DNA of 64,000 bases from Marinobacter sp. S0848L. GTDB lineage: Bacteria > Pseudomonadota > Gammaproteobacteria > Pseudomonadales > Oleiphilaceae. The position numbers and the translations under genes were made by a program. The stretch is from the NCBI RefSeq assembly GCF_023016065.1, contig NZ_JALKAQ010000003.1:62001-126000 (forward strand). Reading direction: 5' to 3'. Positions 45,530 to 53,345 of the stretch are shown here, in pieces. Every line of letters starts with the position of its first letter. The first letter of the stretch is position 1. The notes under the pieces are model-generated. The model ran no database searches. It saw only the letters and a list, made by a program, of their open reading frames with translations, and was not told the origin of the DNA.

Positions 45530-46509
45530 CCGGGCTGGAACCCGTTCTGGGCAACGCGCGGCGCTACAGTTTTTTCCAGCTGGTGGATTTGATTCACCGG
45601 CACCATGGCGATGATCTGGAACGCTCCGGCTCGGGTGATTCAGTGCAAGAGCGCATCCGGTTTTCCGCCTCAGCCGGGCTGGGGTTTCCGGGCAGTGATG
45701 TGGTGTCGGCGTTATCGCCGGAGCACGAGCATGCGCCCTACCAGATGGAAGTGAGCTTTCTCGGATTACACGGTTCCCAGTCGCCGTTACCGGGGTATTA
45801 CCTGGAGGATCTGGCGTGGGAAGCGGGCCAGAATCTGGGCGTACGCCGGCATTTTCTGGACTTCTTTAACCACCGCTTGGTGACCCTGTTTCACCGGGCC
45901 TGGCGCAAGTACCGCTATTACATTCGATTTCAGCCGGGTGCCAGTGACGGGTTTTCGGAACTGGTGTTTTCCCTGACGGGGCTGGGTGATCGCCGCCTCC
46001 GGGAGGCCACGCCGGTGAACTGGTCGAAAATGCTGGCGTATGCCGGTTTGATGGCGGGGCGTAGTCGGTCTCCGGAAGTCGTCAGCGGGATCGTTGCTCA
46101 TTGCTTTGATCTGGATGATGTCAGTATTGAACAGTGGGTGCTACGAAAAGTGGCGATCGCAGAAGACCAGCAAACTCGTCTGGGGCAAGCGAATGCCAGC
46201 CTCGGCCATGACACGTTGTTAGGGTCGAGCATTCGGGACCGCAGCGGCAAATTCATACTTCGGCTACGTAACCTGAGCCGACAGCGCTTTGCCGATTTCC
46301 TGCCCAACGGTGCTGAGCATGAACGGCTGGTTAAGTTGGTGGAGTTTGCCACACGGGAGCAGCTGGCCTATGACCTTGAGCTGGAAATGCGACCGAAAGA
46401 CATACGGCCCATGCAAATGGGGCAAGAGGTGCGTTTGGGGTGGAATTCGTTCGTGACGCCAGAGCGGGCGAGCAAACGCCCCGCTGTTCGAATCCAGATC
46501 AGACGTTAA
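45493..46509 (+). CDS. tssG: T6SS baseplate protein TssG
   Basis: 338-residue partner of TssF and TssK in the baseplate wedge. It has the RRYSFFQLVDLIHRHHGDD start, EVSFLGLHGSQSPLPGYYLE, FLDFFNHRLVTLFHRAWRKY, and the end LGWNSFVTPERASKRPAVRI. The length is normal for the family. Confidence 0.94.
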   Translation: MDVTARSAAADVAGLEPVLGNARRYSFFQLVDLIHRHHGDDLERSGSGDSVQERIRFSASAGLGFPGSDVVSALSPEHEHAPYQMEVSFLGLHGSQSPLPGYYLEDLAWEAGQNLGVRRHFLDFFNHRLVTLFHRAWRKYRYYIRFQPGASDGFSELVFSLTGLGDRRLREATPVNWSKMLAYAGLMAGRSRSPEVVSGIVAHCFDLDDVSIEQWVLRKVAIAEDQQTRLGQANASLGHDTLLGSSIRDRSGKFILRLRNLSRQRFADFLPNGAEHERLVKLVEFATREQLAYDLELEMRPKDIRPMQMGQEVRLGWNSFVTPERASKRPAVRIQIRR

Positions 46510-46524
46510 GGCAAGGAGCCAAGA

Positions 46525-47847
46525 GTGACCACGCAAACAGCAGAATTAACCTTGGTGATCACCAACCCCACGGAAGCGGGAGGTGGTGCCAACATCGAAC
46601 ACCGTTTCAGCGCAACCGGGGGTTCGATAGGCACCGCGGCCAACGATACCTGGCGTTTATCGCCTCACCGTACCGGTGCGGTAGCGGGGCATGCCGAGGT
46701 GCGTTTTCTGGATGGCGGTTTCTGCCTGATCGATCGCAGCGGCCGAACCTTTATCAACAGCAGCACCCAGCCCGTAGGTCGTGGACGGCGAGCGCGCCTG
46801 AACCATGGCGATACCGTCAGCATTGGCCGGTACCAAATCCGGGCGGAGTTGCAGGGTGGTTGTTCAGGGCGAAGCGAGTTGAACGAGCCCAGCGCCGAAG
46901 ATCATCGGTTGGTGAATGTGGATGAAGGCGACTTGCTGCGATCTAGTCAGCGCCAGACGTTGCCGGAAGGCCGCGAGCCTTTGGCGGGGCTGAAAAACCC
47001 GGCCGACGCGCCTCAAAGTAACGACCCACTGGCCCCTTGGCAGAAGCCAGAGGCATCGGATGAGCAATCAACGCCAGAACTGCTGGCCAGCGAGGAGCGT
47101 TGGTTTGCCGGTTCTACTGATGTGGATGAGGAATATCGGGAAAACCGGGATGTGGCGATGGGGCTACCGGTGAACCGCACGGCCCGCAATCAGAGTGATC
47201 AGGAAAAGGAGCGACAGGGAATGTCAGACACCAGAGCACCCATCCGGGATGCCAGCCGTCAGCACATCAGTGGGGCGCCCTTATTGCGAGGGCTGCAGGC
47301 GAATATTGAATTTACCGACAGCGAAGACATGCAGCTGTTTCTGGAAGAAGCCGGGCAAACCCTGAAAGCCGTGGTGGATGGCTTGCTTACGCTGCACCAG
47401 AGCGAAGATACCCGGCATCAGGCGCTGCGTACCCGCTTGCAGCCCCTTGAAGACAACCCGCTGCGACTGGGAAACGATTACCACGGCACCATTCAAACCC
47501 TGTTTGCCGCCGAACGTAGCCCGGTTCACCTATCTGCGCCTGCTGCGGTGAGAGAAAGCCTGGACAGCTTGAACCACCACCAGCGGGCCACGCAGGAAGC
47601 CATTCGCGAAGCCTTGGACGCGATTCTGCATGCCTTCTCGCCGGAGGCCTTGCTGAGAAGGTTCCACGGATACCGCCGTGGGCTCAAGGACAACGAAGAC
47701 GAGGGCCGTTGGGCCTGGGACATGTATCAACATTACTACCAAGAACTTAGATCCAGTCGTCAGCAGGGTTTTGAACGTCTTTTCCAAGAGGTATTCGACC
47801 AGGCTTACGACCAACACTTGCGCCAATTACAGAGGGAGAATGGCTAG
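46525..47847 (+). CDS. tagH: T6SS-associated FHA domain protein TagH (Fha)
   Basis: 440 residues starting at GTG 46525 with AAGGAG seven bases upstream. An N-terminal FHA-like domain (about 29-115; GGSIGTAANDTW, VAGHAEVRFLDGGFCLIDRS) is followed by a long polar linker. A conserved TagH C-terminal domain (about 250-440; LLRGLQANIEFTDSEDMQLF, EDEGRWAWDMYQHYYQELRS) completes it. In other systems Fha is activated by phosphorylation through PpkA. Here the Arg expected in the phospho-peptide loop is Thr, and no ppkA/pppA genes are present. It precedes tssJ with a one-base overlap. Confidence 0.9.
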   Translation: MTTQTAELTLVITNPTEAGGGANIEHRFSATGGSIGTAANDTWRLSPHRTGAVAGHAEVRFLDGGFCLIDRSGRTFINSSTQPVGRGRRARLNHGDTVSIGRYQIRAELQGGCSGRSELNEPSAEDHRLVNVDEGDLLRSSQRQTLPEGREPLAGLKNPADAPQSNDPLAPWQKPEASDEQSTPELLASEERWFAGSTDVDEEYRENRDVAMGLPVNRTARNQSDQEKERQGMSDTRAPIRDASRQHISGAPLLRGLQANIEFTDSEDMQLFLEEAGQTLKAVVDGLLTLHQSEDTRHQALRTRLQPLEDNPLRLGNDYHGTIQTLFAAERSPVHLSAPAAVRESLDSLNHHQRATQEAIREALDAILHAFSPEALLRRFHGYRRGLKDNEDEGRWAWDMYQHYYQELRSSRQQGFERLFQEVFDQAYDQHLRQLQRENG

Positions 47848-48380
47848 TGAAGTACTGCAAATGGAGCTTGCTGACGATGGTTATGTTGCTGGTGGGGTGC
47901 AGCACCCCCTACAACGCCGTTACCAAAACCGCCAAAGTGTTGTGGGACCCCGATATTCCTGTGGGCTACCCGGAAGATCAGCCCAGCCGGGTAGACCTGA
48001 CCATGCTGGCCGAACCGAGCGTCAACCCGAACCAGTCATTGGCGCCCACGCCGATCGCGTTTCAGATTATTGAACTTCGCGACAGTTCGCTATTGATGGC
48101 GGGTGATTTCGACCAGTTACTGAATAACCTGGAAGACTCGTTGGGTCGCAACTACGTGGACCACAGCGACTACACCCTCGTACCGGGCCAGTTCAAGTTT
48201 GTGGAGCCGTTCGAGATCAGCGAAGACACTCGGTTTATCGGTGTGATTGCCTTCTACGCGTACCCCAACTTATCGCAGTGGAAAAAGGTGGTGAAGGTCG
48301 ACCCCATTGGTGGCAACTACCATTTGCTGGTCAACCTGCGAGAGCGGGAAGTAAAACTGACACGTTCGGATGAAAGCTGA
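47847..48380 (+). CDS. tssJ: T6SS outer-membrane lipoprotein TssJ
   Basis: 177-residue lipoprotein that anchors the TssJLM membrane complex to the outer membrane and contacts TssM. It begins at GTG 47847 (overlapping the tagH stop). The signal sequence MKYCKWSLLTMVMLLVGC has a lipobox cut before Cys18. The mature part shows the beta-sandwich pattern (PIAFQIIELRDSSLLMAGDF, IGVIAFYAYPNLSQWKKVV). The next gene overlaps by one base. Confidence 0.93.
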   Translation: MKYCKWSLLTMVMLLVGCSTPYNAVTKTAKVLWDPDIPVGYPEDQPSRVDLTMLAEPSVNPNQSLAPTPIAFQIIELRDSSLLMAGDFDQLLNNLEDSLGRNYVDHSDYTLVPGQFKFVEPFEISEDTRFIGVIAFYAYPNLSQWKKVVKVDPIGGNYHLLVNLREREVKLTRSDES

Positions 48381-49714
48381 TGGCTGTTAGCAATCGAGTG
48401 GTCTGGAGTGATGGTCTGTTCATCAAACCACAGCACTTCCAGCAGCAACAACGGTATCTGGAGCATCAGATCAACGAGCGCGCGCTGGCGGTTTCGGACT
48501 ACCTCTACGGCTTCAGTGATCTGGAACTAAACGCCGAATATCTGAGTTTTGGCCGGGTGGGTCTGGTGCGCGCTACAGGATTGTTCCCGGACGGCACGCG
48601 CTTCAATCTGCCGCAAGACGACGTGATGCCAGAGCCTTTGGAAATTACCGATGCTTCGGTGGCCAATCAGGTGGTGTATCTGGCGTTGCCTCTCGGGAGT
48701 GATTCCTTGGCGGAAGTGGAGTGGCCGGATGCGCCGGTTGCCGGGCGCTTCAGGGCGTTGTCTGTGGAAATTCGCGATTTGCACTCCATTGATGGCGATG
48801 CTCACAGCATCGATGTCGGGCGAGTCGCACCGCGCTTGATGCTGGAGCGTGAAGATCGCAGCGCCTACGCGGCCTTGGCCATTGGCCGAATTCTGGAGAA
48901 GCGGCCAGACGGCAGTTTGGTGATGGACCCTAACTTCCTGCCCACCATGCTCAGCGTGCGTGCAGCGCCTCGCTTGCAGCGATTTGTCGGCGAAATGGCC
49001 GGTTTGATGCAGGAGCGTGCCCGCAACATTGCCGAGCGAGTAGGCGCGCCGGGGCAGGGCGGTGTCGCCGATGTCTCCGACTTCATGTTGCTGCAAATGC
49101 TGAACCGTGCGCACCCTAAATTCATGCATTTGGCACGCTTGCGTCAGTTGCATCCCGAGCGGTTGTACGAAGCCTTGCTGGAGCTGTGTGGCGAGTTGGT
49201 GACGTTTACCGATGAAAGCCGTATGCCGAGGGAATACACCCCCTATGATCACGATCTGCCCGAAGGCTGTTTCAGCCCGCTGATGCAGGTGCTGCGACAA
49301 GCTCTGAGCACCGTGCTGGAGCCACGAGCCTTGTCGATTGCCCTGCAGCAGCGTCAATACGGACTGACGGTGGCACCGGTTCAGGACGGTCAGCTGATCA
49401 AGGATGCCGAGTTCATTCTGGCCGTGAAGGCCGATATGCCGCTGGACGACCTGCGCAAGCAATTCACCCAGCAGTGCAAAGTGGCCTCTGTGGAAAAAAT
49501 CCGCGACCTCATCAGCTTGCAGCTACCGGGTATTCCGCTGTCGGCTTTGCCTGTGGCACCGCGCCAGTTGCCGTATCACGCCGGCTTCGTGTATTTCCGG
49601 TTAGATGACCAAAGCCAGGCCTGGCAAATGCTCGATAACGCCAGCGGGTTTGCCTTCCACGTAGCAGGCAGCTATCCGGGGCTGGAAATGCAGTTCTGGG
49701 CAATCAGGAGCTAA
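48380..49714 (+). CDS. tssK: T6SS baseplate-to-membrane connector TssK
   Basis: 444-residue trimeric baseplate protein connecting the tail to TssL and TssM. Family features are RVVWSDGLFIKPQHFQQQQR, DYLYGFSDLELN, FMLLQMLNRAHPKFMHLARL and the C-terminal FVYFRLDDQSQAWQMLDNAS. The start overlaps the tssJ stop by one base (TGATG). Confidence 0.96.
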   Translation: MAVSNRVVWSDGLFIKPQHFQQQQRYLEHQINERALAVSDYLYGFSDLELNAEYLSFGRVGLVRATGLFPDGTRFNLPQDDVMPEPLEITDASVANQVVYLALPLGSDSLAEVEWPDAPVAGRFRALSVEIRDLHSIDGDAHSIDVGRVAPRLMLEREDRSAYAALAIGRILEKRPDGSLVMDPNFLPTMLSVRAAPRLQRFVGEMAGLMQERARNIAERVGAPGQGGVADVSDFMLLQMLNRAHPKFMHLARLRQLHPERLYEALLELCGELVTFTDESRMPREYTPYDHDLPEGCFSPLMQVLRQALSTVLEPRALSIALQQRQYGLTVAPVQDGQLIKDAEFILAVKADMPLDDLRKQFTQQCKVASVEKIRDLISLQLPGIPLSALPVAPRQLPYHAGFVYFRLDDQSQAWQMLDNASGFAFHVAGSYPGLEMQFWAIRS

Positions 49715-49717
49715 ATA

Positions 49718-50539
49718 ATGACCAATGCACCGGTAATGGATCGACCAAATACCACCACGGACACGGGTGATAGTGCATTCAGTGAGTTGTTGTTCGCGGA
49801 CACCGATAACACTGGCCGCCGCACCGAGTTGGGTGATACCCACTTTCAGCTGCGCGGACTGGAAGAAAATCGACTGATTGATGCCAGCACACCGTTGTTG
49901 GGGCTGGTCATTCGGGTTCGTCGGCTGGCCGATTTTCACGATGTCGAAAGCCTGTACCAGCAGGTCGTCGATGAAGTGGCGGCCATTGACCGCGAATTGA
50001 TTGAACAAGGTTATGAGCGGCCCATCGTGGTGGCCTATCGTTACGTGCTCTGTGCCTTTATCGATGAAGCCGTATTGGGCACCGACTGGGGCGCACACAG
50101 CGTGTGGTCGCAGCATTCTTTGCTTTCGCGTTTCCACAACGAAACCTGGGGCGGCGAAAAAGTGTTCGCAATTCTGGCGCGCATGGAGAAAGAGCCGGAA
50201 CGCTACCGTGACATGCTCGGCTTCATCTATCTGTGCCTGTGTCTGGGCTTTGAAGGCCGCTACAAGGTCATGGAAAGCGGCCGTGATGAGTACGAGCAAA
50301 TTGTTCGCGGGTTGTACGAACAGCTGCGTGATTTGCGCGGAGATCGGGACCCGAAGCCGCTGGCCGATGCCTCGGAAAACGTCGTGCCGGCACGCAACCG
50401 TTTGCGAACGGGCTTGCCCATCTGGCTCATCACCGGCGCGTTTGCCGCGGCCATGGTCGGGATTTATCACTTGTATAACGTAGCGCTGAACGAACGCATC
50501 AGGGATGTGCTCAGCGTACTGGAACAACTACCGAAATAA
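49718..50539 (+). CDS. tssL: T6SS inner-membrane protein TssL (DotU/IcmH)
   Basis: 273-residue tail-anchored protein. The cytoplasmic DotU domain (LRGLEENRLIDASTPLLGLV, YRYVLCAFIDEAVLGTDWGA, MLGFIYLCLCLGFEGRYKVM) is followed by one C-terminal membrane helix near residues 233-252. There is no OmpA-like peptidoglycan-binding extension, so it is the short form. It lies three bases after tssK. Confidence 0.95.
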   Translation: MTNAPVMDRPNTTTDTGDSAFSELLFADTDNTGRRTELGDTHFQLRGLEENRLIDASTPLLGLVIRVRRLADFHDVESLYQQVVDEVAAIDRELIEQGYERPIVVAYRYVLCAFIDEAVLGTDWGAHSVWSQHSLLSRFHNETWGGEKVFAILARMEKEPERYRDMLGFIYLCLCLGFEGRYKVMESGRDEYEQIVRGLYEQLRDLRGDRDPKPLADASENVVPARNRLRTGLPIWLITGAFAAAMVGIYHLYNVALNERIRDVLSVLEQLPK

Positions 50540-50549
50540 GGACATCACT

Positions 50550-53177
50550 GTGATTCGGGTAGAACTACCGGCGCTGATCGGGCGCCTTAACGAGATTTCC
50601 CGTCAGGCTCTGGAAGGGTCTGCCGCGCTGTGCATCAGCCGACAAGGGGCGGAAATTACGCCGGCACACCTGCTGTTCAAACTGCTGGAAACGCCGTTTT
50701 CCGATGTGCGTCAGATTCTCGAACAAACCGGTATCAACCATCAGCAACTGCAGCCTCTGGTGGGCGACAGCCTGAACGGCGAGCCACAAAGCGCCGAGCC
50801 ATACCCGTCCTTTTCACCCTTGCTGGTGGAACTGATGCAGGACGCCTGGTTGCTGGCCTCAACCGAACTCGGCCACAGCGAATTGCGTTCTGGCGCCTTG
50901 TTCTTGGCGTTGTTGATGAACGCCGACCGCTACCTGATGCCACGAGTTGCTCAAGCCTTGGTGGACATTAACCGTGAACAACTGCGTAAGCAGTTCGACC
51001 GGGTAACCGAAGGCTCTGTGGAACGCCCACAGCTGGCAGAAAACGGTGCGGCCAAGCCAGCGACCGAAGCCGACATGGACCCGCTCACGCGTTACGCCAC
51101 AGACTTCACCAAGCTGGCTCGGGACGAAAAACTCGACCCCGTGGTGTGCCGGGATGCCGAAATCGACCAAATGATCGATATCCTTTGCCGTCGCCGCAAG
51201 AACAACCCCATTGTGGTGGGCGATGCCGGTGTGGGTAAAAGTGCGGTGGTAGAAGGGCTGGCCCTGCGGATTGTGAGTGGCGATGTGCCGGACCGCCTGA
51301 AAAACGTTGAACTCTGGACCCTGGACATGGGCGCGCTGCAAGCCGGTGCCTCGGTGAAAGGCGAGTTCGAAAAGCGCCTGAAAGGCGTCATCGAAGCGGT
51401 CAAAGGCTCTGCTACCCCGATCATCCTGTTCATCGACGAAGCCCATACCTTGATTGGCGCGGGTAACAGCGAGGGCGGTTCAGACGCCGCTAACCTGTTG
51501 AAACCCGCACTGGCCCGTGGCGAGCTGCGCACCATTGCCGCCACCACCTGGCGCGAGTACAAAAAATACTTCGAAAAAGACCCGGCCCTGAGCCGCCGTT
51601 TCCAGCCCGTGGCGCTGGACGAGCCCACGCCGGGTGAGGCTGTTCACATTCTCCGTGGCCTGCGCACCGTCTACGAAAAAGCCCACAAAGTGCTGGTGGC
51701 CGACAGCGCCTTGAAAGCCTCCGCTGAAATGTCTGCCCGATATCTGGCCGGCCGCCAACTGCCGGACAAAGCCATCGATGTACTGGACACCGCCTGCGCC
51801 CGCGTCAGCCTGAACCTGAGCACCCCGCCACGCCGGCTAAGTCACGTGCGCAGCGAACTGCACCAAATGGCCATGGAACAAGACCTGCTGAGCCGGGAAC
51901 ACACGCTAGGCCAAGCGGTCGATAATGAACGAGAGCAGGCGCTGGAGCAGCGCTTTGCCGAGCTTACCGCTGAGTCCGAAGCCTTGGAGCAAAGCTGGAA
52001 CGACCAGCGAGAGCTGGTGGCCCGTTTGGTCGAAATCCGCGAACAACTGCTCACCGGAGAAGTGTCGGAAGCTCCGGAAGCAACGGCCGACGCCGACAAC
52101 GAAGAGCGCCCGGACCTGAAAAGCGAAGCCGCAGCCATCGAACAGGAACTGGCGGAACTTCAAGCCGACGAACCGCTGGTTCACGCCCGCGTGGATGCCC
52201 GCCAAGTGGCTGAAGTGATCGCCGATTGGACCGGCATTCCGGTCAATCGCATGACCACTGACGAGCTGGAAAAAATCACCCACTTGCCGGAATACCTGCA
52301 GGCCCACATCAAAGGCCAGGACACCGCTATCGATTGCCTGCACCAGCACCTGCTCACCGCCCGCGCCGACCTGCGCCGGCCCGGCCGCCCCATGGGCGCC
52401 TTCCTGCTGGTTGGCCCAAGTGGCGTGGGGAAAACCGAAACCGTGGTACAACTGGCCGAACTGCTCTACGGCGGCCGCCAGTTCCTAACCACCATCAACA
52501 TGTCTGAGTACCAAGAGAAACACACCGTTTCCCGCCTGATTGGCTCACCCCCGGGGTACGTTGGCTTTGGCGAAGGCGGCATCCTCACCGAAGCCATCCG
52601 TCAGAAACCCTACTCTGTGGTGTTGCTGGACGAGGTCGAAAAAGCCCACCCGGAAGTCCTCAACCTGTTCTATCAGGCTTTTGACAAAGGCGAACTGGCA
52701 GACGGCGAAGGCCGGTTGATCGATTGCAAAAACGTAGTCTTCTTCCTGACCTCCAACCTTGGCTACCAAACCATCGTTAACCACGCTGAAGAGCCGGAAA
52801 AGATCGAAGAGGCGCTTTACCCGGAACTGGCCAACTTCTTCAAACCGGCCTTGCTGGCGCGCATGGAAGTGGTGCCCTACCTGCCGTTGGGCGAAGACAC
52901 CCTCAACCGCATCGTGGGCGATAAACTCCAGCGCCTTGCTGACCAAATCACGGCCCGCTACCACACCGAAGTGGCGCTGGAAGACGGCCTGGTAGAAGCC
53001 ATCCGCAGCCGCGCCACCCGAAGTGAAAACGGCGCCCGGATGCTGGAATCGATCATCGAAGGTGAATTGCTGCCACCGGTATCCTTGGCGCTGCTGGAAA
53101 AACTGGCGGCACGAGAGCCGGTGACCAAGGTCACCTTGGGGGTGAACGACGGAAAGTTCACCGGGGTCGTTGCCTGA
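50550..53177 (+). CDS. clpV: T6SS sheath-recycling ATPase TssH (ClpV)
   Basis: 875-residue AAA+ unfoldase that disassembles contracted TssB-TssC sheaths. GTG 50550 has AAGGAC upstream. The N domain (ISRQALEGSAALCISRQGAE) precedes AAA1 with Walker A GDAGVGKSAVVEG at about 224 and Walker B ILFIDEAH. AAA2 has GPSGVGKTET at about 621 and VVLLDEVEKAHPE. The middle coiled-coil domain contains the unusually acidic stretch EAPEATADADNEERPD. The gene ends 23 bases before palindromic copy B. Confidence 0.96.
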   Translation: MIRVELPALIGRLNEISRQALEGSAALCISRQGAEITPAHLLFKLLETPFSDVRQILEQTGINHQQLQPLVGDSLNGEPQSAEPYPSFSPLLVELMQDAWLLASTELGHSELRSGALFLALLMNADRYLMPRVAQALVDINREQLRKQFDRVTEGSVERPQLAENGAAKPATEADMDPLTRYATDFTKLARDEKLDPVVCRDAEIDQMIDILCRRRKNNPIVVGDAGVGKSAVVEGLALRIVSGDVPDRLKNVELWTLDMGALQAGASVKGEFEKRLKGVIEAVKGSATPIILFIDEAHTLIGAGNSEGGSDAANLLKPALARGELRTIAATTWREYKKYFEKDPALSRRFQPVALDEPTPGEAVHILRGLRTVYEKAHKVLVADSALKASAEMSARYLAGRQLPDKAIDVLDTACARVSLNLSTPPRRLSHVRSELHQMAMEQDLLSREHTLGQAVDNEREQALEQRFAELTAESEALEQSWNDQRELVARLVEIREQLLTGEVSEAPEATADADNEERPDLKSEAAAIEQELAELQADEPLVHARVDARQVAEVIADWTGIPVNRMTTDELEKITHLPEYLQAHIKGQDTAIDCLHQHLLTARADLRRPGRPMGAFLLVGPSGVGKTETVVQLAELLYGGRQFLTTINMSEYQEKHTVSRLIGSPPGYVGFGEGGILTEAIRQKPYSVVLLDEVEKAHPEVLNLFYQAFDKGELADGEGRLIDCKNVVFFLTSNLGYQTIVNHAEEPEKIEEALYPELANFFKPALLARMEVVPYLPLGEDTLNRIVGDKLQRLADQITARYHTEVALEDGLVEAIRSRATRSENGARMLESIIEGELLPPVSLALLEKLAAREPVTKVTLGVNDGKFTGVVA

Positions 53178-53200
53178 CGGCCTATAGAAACGGAGCGTAG

Positions 53201-53299
53201 CCTGCGGGGTGGCTTTCCAAAACCCTGCGGAGCCATGGATGGCGGAGCGGAGCGTACAAGGATGTATTCACAGCGTGTTTTGGAAAGCCACCCCGCAGG
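53201..53299 (+). repeat. Long palindromic element with two GGA-loop hairpins (copy B)
   Basis: Perfect 23-base arms (53201-53223 and 53277-53299) enclose a core with two small hairpins: GCCATGGATGGC (53232-53243) and GTACAAGGATGT (53254-53265). The second equals the CsrA selection consensus RUACARGGAUGU in all 12 positions. The element lies on the plus strand between clpV and the sigma-54 activator gene, in the sense direction for both. The core is related to copy A at 34433-34559. Confidence 0.88.
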
Positions 53300-53345
53300 A
53301 TGCGCGGGCGACAATCTCCTAAGTCATTGTTCTGGGGTAGAAAGC

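Noticed and set aside
48527-50527. Two long minus-strand frames opposite tssK and tssL
   Set aside because: They lack recognisable domains and lie fully antisense to clear T6SS genes.
53235-53345. N-terminal extension of the sigma-54 activator
   Set aside because: The extra 37 codons come from the palindromic element and are not like the family; ATG 53346 is more reasonable.
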